Positions 14,989-23,756 of a stretch of 27,723 nt of DNA are shown piece after piece. The notes beneath the pieces were generated by a model that saw nothing but the letters and a program-made list of their open reading frames with translations, did no database searches and was not told the DNA's origin. Source of the DNA: CAZAPG01 sp964486935 (lineage in GTDB: Bacteria; Chloroflexota; Anaerolineae; 4572-78; J111). The stretch lies in NCBI GenBank assembly GCA_964486935.1, contig CAZAPG010000070.1, forward strand, positions 1 through 27,723, in the 5' to 3' direction. Positions within the stretch are counted from its first letter, which is position 1; the number at the start of each line of letters is the position of its first letter. The position numbers and the translations under genes are program-made.

Positions 14989-16658
14989 TGGCCCTGCGCC
15001 CCCGCCATCTTAGACGCTACCGGCAAATTGTTGAGGTTCTCACCCGCCACGGCTTTGAAGCCCTGGTTACGCAACTAAACCTGCGCCCCTACCTGAACAT
15101 GCCCCGCCGCTTCCGGCGGCAAACATCGGAACCCCCCGGCGAAGTGACCCCGGCCCAGCATGTCCGCCTGGCCCTGGAAGAATTGGGGCCAACCTTTGTC
15201 AAACTGGGCCAGATACTCAGCACCCGGCCCGACCTGCTCCCCCCGGAATTTATTACCGAGTTGAGCAAATTGCAGGATGAAGTGCCCCCCGCACCGTGGG
15301 AAAAAATAAAAGCGATTATCGAAACCGAGCTTGACGCCACCCTTGATAATCTCTTTACCTTTTTTGACCCCACCCCCATTGCCGCCGCCTCGCTGGCCCA
15401 GGTACATGCCGCTACCCTGCCCAACGGCCACAAAGTTGTGGTTAAAGTTCAGCGCCCGGATATTGAGCAGGTGATTGACAACGACCTGGATATTCTGTAC
15501 GACCTGGCCCGCCTGGCCCAGGAGCGCACGGCGCTGGGCGACTACTACAACCTGGTTGACCTGGCCGAAGAGTTTGCCTACTCGCTGCGGGCCGAACTGG
15601 ACTATCGCCGCGAAGGGCGCAACGCCGACCGCTTCAAAGCCAACTTTGCCAACGAGTCGCACCTGTATGTGCCCCGGGTATACTGGCAATTCACCACCCG
15701 CCGCGTGCTGGCGCAAGAGCGCATCGCCGGCATAAAAATTGACAATATCGAGGCGCTGGACGCCGCCGGCTACGACCGCCACCAACTGGCCCTGTACTGC
15801 GCCCGGCTCATCATCAAAGAGGTGCTGGAAGATGGCTTTTTTCACGCCGACCCGCACCCCGGCAATATGGTGGTCATGCCGGGCGGAGTTATCGGCCTGA
15901 TGGATTTTGGCACCGTGGGACGCCTCACCTCCACCGACCGGAGCAACCTGGTGCGGCTGTACATTGTGGCCGTGCAGCTAGACGCCGAAGGCATTGTAGA
16001 ACAGTTGGTGCGGATGGGCATTGCCGGCGGCCATTTGGACCACACCGCCTTGCAGCGCGACCTTCAACGCATCCTGCTCAAATATCACAATCTGCCGCTA
16101 AAAGACATTTCTACCCGCGAACTGCTGGAAGAGATACAGCCCATTATTTACCGCCATCGCCTGCAACTACCCAGCGATTTGTGGCTGCTGGTTAAAACAT
16201 TTGCTATTATGGAAGGGGTAGGCCGCCGGCTTGACCCCGACTTTGATATTTTTGCCGTGTCAAAGCCGCACGTGGCCCGTTTTTTGCGCCGCCTGTGGCT
16301 GCCCTCGGAATGGGGGCCGGGCGTACTGCGCAGCCTGACAGGCTGGCTCGACCTGACAGGCAACCTGCCCAACCATCTCTCGCGCCTGCTGCACCAGGCG
16401 GAACGGGGGGAGCTTACTATACAAATCAATCAGCCCGCCGTAGAGCGCACCACAGTTCGGCTGGACCATATTGCCAACCGTTTAATATTGGGTTTATTAT
16501 TATCTGCGTTAATAATAGCGTTGGCTTTGCTCATTCCCACCTTCAACCTGACCTGGCCCTGGAACTTCTTTACCTGGATTATCATTATCAGCTTTGCCAT
16601 AATGAGCATTTTGGCCTTATGGTTAATTATCTCTATTTTACGCTCTGGACGGTTATGA
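14988..16658 (+). CDS. AarF/UbiB (ABC1/ADCK) kinase-like protein
   Basis: 556 residues from the ATG at 14988, which overlaps the stop of the glycosyltransferase and has GAGGA just upstream. A GTG 14 codons earlier would lie inside the preceding gene and is less likely. Family signatures are complete: the KxGQ motif VKLGQ (71-75), the Ala-rich loop IAAASLAQVH (131-140), the ATP-site Lys153 in VVKVQRP, the catalytic-loop HADPHPGN (286-293), and LMDFG (304-308). Two C-terminal membrane helices lie near 505-525 and 530-552. UbiB/AarF proteins are ATPases or kinases needed for quinone or other isoprenoid-lipid metabolism at the membrane. In a menaquinone-using phylum the exact role is uncertain. 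The 3' end overlaps the next gene by four bases. Confidence 0.93.
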   Translation: MALRPRHLRRYRQIVEVLTRHGFEALVTQLNLRPYLNMPRRFRRQTSEPPGEVTPAQHVRLALEELGPTFVKLGQILSTRPDLLPPEFITELSKLQDEVPPAPWEKIKAIIETELDATLDNLFTFFDPTPIAAASLAQVHAATLPNGHKVVVKVQRPDIEQVIDNDLDILYDLARLAQERTALGDYYNLVDLAEEFAYSLRAELDYRREGRNADRFKANFANESHLYVPRVYWQFTTRRVLAQERIAGIKIDNIEALDAAGYDRHQLALYCARLIIKEVLEDGFFHADPHPGNMVVMPGGVIGLMDFGTVGRLTSTDRSNLVRLYIVAVQLDAEGIVEQLVRMGIAGGHLDHTALQRDLQRILLKYHNLPLKDISTRELLEEIQPIIYRHRLQLPSDLWLLVKTFAIMEGVGRRLDPDFDIFAVSKPHVARFLRRLWLPSEWGPGVLRSLTGWLDLTGNLPNHLSRLLHQAERGELTIQINQPAVERTTVRLDHIANRLILGLLLSALIIALALLIPTFNLTWPWNFFTWIIIISFAIMSILALWLIISILRSGRL

Positions 16659-17440
16659 TGAAACCACAAATTCAGCAGACACCCGCGCCCAAATCGCTGC
16701 ACCTTACCTATATTGGACACGCCACCATCCTGATTGAAATTGACGGCCTGCGCCTGCTCACCGACCCTGTTCTACGCAGCCGCATTTGGCACCTGCGCCG
16801 CCGCCAGACAGCCATTCGGGAAAGCTGGTATCAAAACCTGGATGCCGTACTCATCTCTCACCTGCATTGGGACCATCTGGACCTGCCCTCGCTCAAACTG
16901 CTGGATGATACTACTCAGCTAATTGTACCGCCCGGCGCCGCCCAAATGCTTCGCCGCCGAGGCTTTAAGCATGTCAGAGAATTGCCGGTTGACCAATCAT
17001 TATCGCTGGGCCAGGTGACGATTACCGCCACCTACGCCCTGCACAATGGCGCGCGCTTTCGCTTTGGCCCGGCCAGCGATAGCCTGGGCTTTATCATCCA
17101 TGGCTCTCAAACCATCTACTTTGCCGGCGATACCGACCTTTTTCCCGAAATGGCCGGCCTGGCAGACCAATTAGATATCGCGCTGCTGCCGGTGTGGGGC
17201 TGGGGGCCAACCCTGGGGCCGGGCCATTTAGACCCGTATCGGGCCGCCCTGGCGCTGCAAATGCTCACCCCGTCGCTGGCCATTCCCATTCACTGGGGCA
17301 CGCTGCACCCCCTGGGGTTTGACTGGCTTGACCCCGCTTTTCTAAAAGAGCCGCCCCATACCTTTGCCCGCCACGCCTCGCAACTGGCCCCGCAGGTAAA
17401 TATTCAAATTCTACCGCCCGGCGGCTCTATTTTGCTGTAA
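16655..17440 (+). CDS. UlaG-like metallo-beta-lactamase-fold hydrolase
   Basis: 261 residues from the ATG at 16655, which overlaps the upstream stop in ATGATG; the second ATG (16658) is equally plausible. The open frame extends far upstream, but that part lies inside the UbiB gene and has no domain content. The zinc ligands are visible: HLHWDH at 69-74 (H69, H71, D73, H74), H130, D159 in FAGDTD, and H213 in PIHWGTLHP. This matches the UlaG/NAPE-PLD-like branch that hydrolyses lactones, phosphodiesters or similar esters. The substrate is not determined. Its place at the end of a lipid and quinone-related run makes a phospholipid-type phosphodiester conceivable, but that is context only. Confidence 0.88.
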   Translation: MMKPQIQQTPAPKSLHLTYIGHATILIEIDGLRLLTDPVLRSRIWHLRRRQTAIRESWYQNLDAVLISHLHWDHLDLPSLKLLDDTTQLIVPPGAAQMLRRRGFKHVRELPVDQSLSLGQVTITATYALHNGARFRFGPASDSLGFIIHGSQTIYFAGDTDLFPEMAGLADQLDIALLPVWGWGPTLGPGHLDPYRAALALQMLTPSLAIPIHWGTLHPLGFDWLDPAFLKEPPHTFARHASQLAPQVNIQILPPGGSILL

Positions 17441-17456
17441 CCCCGTCTAAAAATCC

Positions 17457-17484
17457 TTGCGCTCAGGTTAAAAGGGTGTATAAT
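17457..17484 (+). promoter_or_regulatory. Candidate promoter of the sdhCAB operon
   Basis: A perfect TATAAT (17479-17484) lies 16 bases after TTGCGC (17457-17462, 3 of 6). The predicted transcript would start near 17491 and carry a leader of about 70 bases before the sdhC ATG. The -10 is convincing; the -35 is weak and may need an activator. Confidence 0.5.
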
Positions 17485-17559
17485 CTTCGTACCGTGAGCT
17501 TGTAAAAAATTCCACAATTAATAGCATACCCAATGAAGAATGGACAAGGAGGTTTCTTC

Positions 17560-18261
17560 ATGAGCGCCACCAGCCTGAGCGTGCTGGCCCTTCACCGCAG
17601 CACTATTGGCAAAAAAGTTATCATGGCCGTTACCGGCGTTATCTGGATTGGTTTCGTTACCTTTCACATGTACGGCAACCTGAAGGTTTTTGGCGGGCCG
17701 GCCTATTTTAACGAATACGCCGAGGGCCTGCGCGAATTTGGCTCCCCTATTTTTGGTCACTCTCATCTGCTGTGGGTGGCCCGGCTGGCCCTGATTGGGT
17801 CAATTGTTCTGCACGTCTGGTCGGCTTACTCGCTTAACAACCGCAATTTAGCCACCCGCACCACTAAATACATCAAACACACAAAACTGCGCGATAACGC
17901 CGCCACCAAAACCATGATTTACGGCGGCACGGCCATTTTGCTGTTCATCATCTTTCACCTCATGCACTTTACCTGGGGCATTCCTGGTATTCACCCCGAT
18001 TTTGTGTGGGATGACGCCTACCACAATCTGGTGGTCGGTTTTCAGTCATACGGATATGTGCCGGCCATTCTTTATATCATCGCTATGGTCTTTTTGGCGC
18101 TGCACCTGTACCACGGCACATGGAGCATGTTTCAAACGCTGGGCCTCAACAACAAAACTTACACCCAGGCCATCCGCGCTTTGGCCTGGGCCATCTCTAT
18201 TATTGTGCCGGTGGGCTTTATTATTGTCCCGCTGGCGGTCATGTTTGGCATAGTTAGCTAA
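17560..18261 (+). CDS. sdhC: Succinate dehydrogenase/fumarate reductase cytochrome b, type B (b558)
   Basis: 233 residues from the ATG at 17560, which has a strong AAGGAGG (17546-17552) seven bases upstream. An in-frame ATG at 17533 precedes that site and is rejected. Five membrane helices are visible. Conserved His residues H36, H85, H133 or H136, and H182 or H185 have spacings close to the four ligands of the two b hemes in type-B enzymes (about 49, 50 and 40-50 residues). The motif LHRSTIGKKVIMAVTG is typical of b558-type subunits. The protein anchors the SdhAB head to the membrane and passes electrons between the Fe-S subunit and menaquinone. It is 14 bases upstream of sdhA. Type B also serves as fumarate reductase, so the direction of catalysis is not fixed by sequence. 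Confidence 0.93.
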   Translation: MSATSLSVLALHRSTIGKKVIMAVTGVIWIGFVTFHMYGNLKVFGGPAYFNEYAEGLREFGSPIFGHSHLLWVARLALIGSIVLHVWSAYSLNNRNLATRTTKYIKHTKLRDNAATKTMIYGGTAILLFIIFHLMHFTWGIPGIHPDFVWDDAYHNLVVGFQSYGYVPAILYIIAMVFLALHLYHGTWSMFQTLGLNNKTYTQAIRALAWAISIIVPVGFIIVPLAVMFGIVS

Positions 18262-18275
18262 AAAAGGATTTTGTC

Positions 18276-20243
<1,968 letters not shown>

Positions 20244-20244
20244 G

Positions 20245-20294
20245 TAATTAGTAATTGGTAAATAGATAATTAAAAAATTACCAATTACTAATTA
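20245..20294. repeat. AT-rich inverted repeat between sdhA and sdhB
   Basis: TAATTAGTAATTGGTAA (20245-20261) and its exact reverse complement (20278-20294) form a 17-base-pair stem around a 16-base loop. The motif TTAGTAATTGG is shared with the repeat at 8178-8188. It interrupts an otherwise compact operon and could act as a processing or stability element between sdhA and sdhB. No U-tract of terminator type follows. Confidence 0.75.
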
Positions 20295-20364
20295 TCAATT
20301 ACCATTTGAACATCGCAACCTTACAAACAGTCAATGCCCGACCTTCAATCCAGGAGTAAATCGC

Positions 20365-21135
20365 ATGAAATTACACCTAAAAATCTGGCGACAGAAAAAC
20401 AGTAACGCGCAAGGGCGTTTGGTAGATTACGAAATTGACGAAGTCAGCCCGGACTCATCGTTTTTGGAAATGCTGGACCTGCTCAACGAAAAGCTGATTG
20501 TCCAAAACGAGGACCCCGTAGCCTTTGACCACGACTGCCGCGAGGGCATTTGCGGCACGTGCAGCCTGATGATTAACGGCGTAGCCCACGGGCAAGACCG
20601 GGAAAAAGCCGTGGCCATTACCGCCTGCCAGCTTCATATGCGTAACTTCAACGATGGCGAAACCATCATCATTGAACCCTGGCGAGCCAAAGCCTTTCCC
20701 ATTGTGAAAGATTTGGTGGTTGACCGCAGCGCCTTTGACCGCATTATTCAGGCCGGCGGCTACGTGTCGGTTTCCACCGGCAGCGCCCCCGATGCCAACG
20801 CCATCCCCATTCCCAAAAAAGCGGCAGACCGGGCCATGGATGCCGCCGCCTGCATTGGCTGCGGCGCTTGCGTGGCCGCCTGCCCCAATGCCTCGGCCAT
20901 GCTCTTTACCTCGGCCAAAATTGCCCATCTCAACTCGCTGCCCCAGGGCCAAACCGAACGCTACCAGCGGGTGGTCAACATGGTGGCCCAAATGGATGAA
21001 GAGCTATTTGGCTCCTGCACCAACATTGGCGAGTGCGAGGCGGTTTGCCCTAAACAAATCAGCATGGATTTCATCGCCAGCATGAATGGCGACCTGATTA
21101 AAGCCACGCTCATGGGCATAGAACCCACTATCTAA
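20365..21135 (+). CDS. sdhB: Succinate dehydrogenase/fumarate reductase iron-sulfur subunit
   Basis: 256 residues. The N-terminal plant-type ferredoxin domain has CREGICGTCSLMING and a fourth Cys in TACQLH for the 2Fe-2S cluster. The C-terminal domain has CIGCGACVAACPN for the 4Fe-4S cluster and CTNIGECEAVCPK for the 3Fe-4S cluster. The full Cys count fits a three-cluster electron relay from SdhA flavin to the membrane anchor. AGGAG lies about nine bases before the ATG. Length is typical for type-B SdhB. The coding sequence is followed by a strong terminator, marking the end of the sdhCAB unit. Confidence 0.97.
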   Translation: MKLHLKIWRQKNSNAQGRLVDYEIDEVSPDSSFLEMLDLLNEKLIVQNEDPVAFDHDCREGICGTCSLMINGVAHGQDREKAVAITACQLHMRNFNDGETIIIEPWRAKAFPIVKDLVVDRSAFDRIIQAGGYVSVSTGSAPDANAIPIPKKAADRAMDAAACIGCGACVAACPNASAMLFTSAKIAHLNSLPQGQTERYQRVVNMVAQMDEELFGSCTNIGECEAVCPKQISMDFIASMNGDLIKATLMGIEPTI

Positions 21136-21172
21136 CGTGTCGCCCAAACTTTTACCCGTTGCTCAAAATCGC

Positions 21173-21210
21173 ATCCTCCCGCAGAGAGACTCTCTACGGG
21201 AGGATTTTTT
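21173..21210 (+). terminator. Strong intrinsic terminator after sdhB
   Basis: A 15-base-pair stem (21173-21187 with 21191-21205, one C-A mismatch, loop GAC) is followed directly by five more T residues to 21210. It lies between sdhB and the second set of anchor genes, so those should be transcribed at a lower level by read-through or from another promoter. Confidence 0.9.
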
Positions 21211-21225
21211 CAGCCCCAAGTTGTC

Positions 21226-21612
21226 ATGAACATTTTGAATATCATCATCCAAAGTTGCCCCCATTCAGATAAAGAAGAGCAACTGCTCTGGCTGCTCCAC
21301 CGCATGACCGGCGTTGGCATGTTCATTTTTTTAAGCCTGCATGTCTTACACATTGGGCTGATGGGCTTCGGGCCGGAACCGTTTAACTGGCTTATAACCC
21401 TGTTCCGGCAGCCGCCGGCGCAATTGCTGCATGTCTTTCTTTTCTTCAGCGTACTGTTTCACGCCATCAACGGCGCGCGGACTGTTTTACTGGATTTCTG
21501 GCCGGCCCTGCGCCGATACAATAAGCCAATAGCCGGCGCCGCAGCCATAATTTTTCTGCTGACGTTTATCCCTGGCGCGCTGTTAATTTTGATGGACGCC
21601 TTTTTACCGTAA
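21226..21612 (+). CDS. sdhC: Second cytochrome b anchor, SdhC of the two-subunit (SdhC/SdhD) type
   Basis: 128 residues with three membrane helices. LLHRMTGVGMFIFLSLHVLHI (24-43) is the quinone-site region of SdhC b556-type anchors, and LFHAINGARTVLLDF (77-91) with H79 matches the helix carrying the heme ligand. It is unrelated to the five-helix b558 protein encoded at 17560-18261. No clear Shine-Dalgarno site precedes the ATG, which lies 15 bases after the terminator's U-tract. It is followed 13 bases later by its likely partner SdhD. No second sdhA or sdhB is present in the window, so it must use the type-B head, or a head encoded elsewhere, or be unused. Confidence 0.85.
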   Translation: MNILNIIIQSCPHSDKEEQLLWLLHRMTGVGMFIFLSLHVLHIGLMGFGPEPFNWLITLFRQPPAQLLHVFLFFSVLFHAINGARTVLLDFWPALRRYNKPIAGAAAIIFLLTFIPGALLILMDAFLP

Positions 21613-21625
21613 CGGAGAATATGCG

Positions 21626-22033
21626 ATGATAACGCCACAAATCGAAAAAGTCCCGTCGAGAAATCTGTTTGAACGGTACGCCTGGCTGTTTATGCGCGGG
21701 TCGGGCGTAATTCTATTGGGGTTGGCCGTTTTTCATTTAATTTACATGCAATTTATTATTCCCGGCGGCGCAACCGCCATCGACTACGACGTTATCGCCG
21801 CCCGCTGGGCCGACCCGGTTTGGGGCTTTTTCTGGCGCTTCTTTGACTTGCTGCTGCTGGCCTTTGGCCTTACCCACGGCAGCAACGGGCTACGCCAGGT
21901 TCTCAATGACTATATTCGACACCCTGGCCGGCGCAAGGTTGCCAAATTCTGCCTTGGGGTTATTTTTGCGGCAACCTTGTGGATAGGCGCGGCTATTATT
22001 TTTACTTTTAGAGCAACGCCAACATCACTTTAA
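21626..22033 (+). CDS. sdhD: Hydrophobic membrane anchor SdhD of the two-subunit type
   Basis: 135 residues with three membrane helices. MRGSGVILLGLAVFHLIYMQF (23-43) and LTHGSNGLRQVLNDYIRHP (82-100) match SdhD anchors of the Thermus/actinobacterial and proteobacterial type. H84, in the HGxxGLRxxxxDY context, is a plausible heme ligand and the DY a quinone-site element. A GGAG site lies eight bases before the ATG. With the preceding gene it would form a single-heme, two-subunit anchor. Its last nine bases overlap the end of the opposite-strand NeuD-like gene. The family call is good; the partner head is unknown. Confidence 0.83.
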   Translation: MITPQIEKVPSRNLFERYAWLFMRGSGVILLGLAVFHLIYMQFIIPGGATAIDYDVIAARWADPVWGFFWRFFDLLLLAFGLTHGSNGLRQVLNDYIRHPGRRKVAKFCLGVIFAATLWIGAAIIFTFRATPTSL

Positions 22034-22687
22034 TGGTAATTGATCACTGGAGATGGGTAACTGTTCGGCGGGTCGGGCCATGTAGACCCCTTTTTCCTGG
22101 GTGTCGGCCAAAATTACAGAGCCGGCGCCAACCACCGACTCGCGAGCAATTGTAATTCTATTTCTGATAATTGCCCCGGTTCCAATAAAGCTGTATGGTT
22201 CGATGGTGACGCTTCCCCCAATAATTACCCCGCCGGCCAAAAAACAGTGATCTTTTATCACTACATGGTGGCCAATGGTACAGCCGCCGCCAATGAACAC
22301 ATTATCTCCAAGTTGGGCAAAGGGTTGAATGAGGGTATTGGCCCAAATTTTACAATTTTCACCGGTTTTCAAATCCGGCCAAAGAGAAGCTCTGGGGCTA
22401 AGGTAGCTGATAAGCCGGTAGCCCATTTCTTTGGCCTGGTAAAATCTTTCGGCGCGTAATTTGTTCACTCTGGCATAGCCCACCGCAATCATCATTTTGT
22501 ATTGCTGCGGCGGAAAAACAGAGTGGACCTCTCCAAACGGAATCACTGGCCGGCCAAACAACAATTCTTCATTGATGTAATCGGGGTCTACCGCGAATCC
22601 TGCCACCTCATATTGCAGGTCGCGCATAAGCTCAACGTAAAGCACCTGCGCCACCGAGCCATTGCCAAACAGAATCACCTTTTCCAT
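22025..22687 (-). CDS. NeuD/PglD-like sugar O/N-acyltransferase (left-handed beta-helix)
   Basis: 220 residues from the ATG at 22687, which has AGGAG eight bases upstream; a TTG seven codons earlier is less likely. Residues 1-95 form a Rossmann-like sugar-nucleotide-binding domain (VILFGNGSVAQVLYVEL). About 100-210 are hexapeptide repeats (isoleucine-patch coils). The presumed catalytic His is H140 in GCTIGHHVVI, aligned with the H of VVEHDCVI in PglD/NeuD. PglD acetylates a 4-amino group on a UDP-sugar and NeuD O-acetylates sialic acid, both with acetyl-CoA. The gene is 17 bases after the glycosyltransferase stop and is the last gene of a three-gene operon, so its acyl acceptor is likely a sugar of the same product. 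Whether it uses acetyl-CoA or the operon's carrier protein as donor is open. Confidence 0.88.
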   Translation of the reverse strand: MEKVILFGNGSVAQVLYVELMRDLQYEVAGFAVDPDYINEELLFGRPVIPFGEVHSVFPPQQYKMMIAVGYARVNKLRAERFYQAKEMGYRLISYLSPRASLWPDLKTGENCKIWANTLIQPFAQLGDNVFIGGGCTIGHHVVIKDHCFLAGGVIIGGSVTIEPYSFIGTGAIIRNRITIARESVVGAGSVILADTQEKGVYMARPAEQLPISSDQLPLK

Positions 22688-22704
22688 CAGGGTATCTCCT
22701 GGTA

Positions 22705-23751
22705 TCAAAATAATTTTGTGCGGTTTGCTATCGCTCGTTCAAGAATTTGAGCAAAAATCTCTTCGCGAGTGTATTGCCTGATAAATCGAAAAGCCTGTTC
22801 GACAATTTGGTTGCGCTCTTCCTGGTGAGCCAGATAATAACAAATGGTATCGGCCAGTTGTTCCACGGGCGATGCTACAATATGCCGGCCGGGTTGGTAA
22901 GCCGTGTGGGGCAGCGTTGGTTCTGTTACTACCAGGGCTTTGTTGTGGGTGGCCAGGGTAAAACGCATGGCGTTGTTGTCCCACGGCTCGCGCAATAAGT
23001 TGAGCATAATTTTGGTGCGATTCAGCAGTTCGGTGCGCTCCCGGCCAAAAATATAAGGGCGCTCTACCCCATCAATAACCAGCATTTCAACCCCGCGAAC
23101 GGCCAGGTCGGCCCGCACGCGGTTTAACAGCCGCCAGCGGCGGCTGGTTGCAATTTTGCCAAGCCACACTACTGGGATATCGCGCTCCAGTTGCAGGTCT
23201 TCACCCCAATCGGGGTGGTAGCTGGGGGGAGGCACACAAGGGTCAAAACCCCTGGCCCGCAAAAAATCGCCAATCCAGGCCGACCCGGTGATAAGCAGGC
23301 TCAAGACCCCCTGCCGTTGCAGCCAATGGACATCCCCATAATACCTGAACCGATACGCTTTTGAAGTTACCCAGCGCAACCACGGGAGCGGCTGCCACTG
23401 CCCCTGATTTGAGGGCTGGTAGGCCCACCTTTCTACCTGCGAGCGTAACAGGCCGCCCCGGTAGCGTAGCCACTCTGGCAGCGCCGGGTTTGGAAATTGC
23501 TCCGATAACCACCACACAAACGCGGGCCGCTGGCCAGGGTTGCAGGCAACAAGCTGTTTACCCAACGGCGCCAAGCTGTCAAAAGGGCCAAAGGCAAACA
23601 CAACATCCAGCTTTTGCGGTAACGGGGCATTAAAGGGGATATGTATTACCCGATGGCCTAAACTTTCAAAAATTCGGGTGGTTTGCCCGGCCAGCCCATC
23701 AACTGGAGTCCAGTACACAACGCCTATCTGCAATGAATTTACCGTGGCCAT
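22705..23751 (-). CDS. CgeB-like GT-B glycosyltransferase
   Basis: 348 residues, cytoplasmic, with no signal peptide. An N-terminal Rossmann half (about 8-170) starts LQIGVVYWTP. A C-terminal half (about 190-345) contains PVVWLGKIATSRRWRLLNRVR (193-213) and RFTLATHNKALVVTE (263-277), the region where GT-B enzymes of the CgeB/group-1 type bind the nucleotide sugar. Overall it resembles spore-maturation CgeB-like glycosyltransferases. The donor sugar and acceptor are unknown. It starts only 5 bases after the stop of the large adenylation protein and ends 17 bases before the acyltransferase start, so the three proteins are almost certainly made together. The GT-B assignment is moderately confident because no single invariant motif is present. 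Confidence 0.75.
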   Translation of the reverse strand: MATVNSLQIGVVYWTPVDGLAGQTTRIFESLGHRVIHIPFNAPLPQKLDVVFAFGPFDSLAPLGKQLVACNPGQRPAFVWWLSEQFPNPALPEWLRYRGGLLRSQVERWAYQPSNQGQWQPLPWLRWVTSKAYRFRYYGDVHWLQRQGVLSLLITGSAWIGDFLRARGFDPCVPPPSYHPDWGEDLQLERDIPVVWLGKIATSRRWRLLNRVRADLAVRGVEMLVIDGVERPYIFGRERTELLNRTKIMLNLLREPWDNNAMRFTLATHNKALVVTEPTLPHTAYQPGRHIVASPVEQLADTICYYLAHQEERNQIVEQAFRFIRQYTREEIFAQILERAIANRTKLF

Positions 23752-23756
23752 AGTGG

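Noticed and set aside
15075..15857. A 260-codon open frame on the minus strand
   Set aside because: It is antisense to the AarF/UbiB gene, has a composition typical of a shadow frame, and matches no known fold.
16295..16654. A 120-residue N-terminal extension of the metallo-beta-lactamase-fold protein
   Set aside because: It lies inside the UbiB coding sequence in another frame and has no domain. The ATG at 16655 in the stop-start overlap is the natural start.
17533..17559. An upstream ATG giving sdhC nine extra residues
   Set aside because: The strong AAGGAGG at 17546-17552 lies downstream of this ATG and is correctly spaced only for the ATG at 17560.
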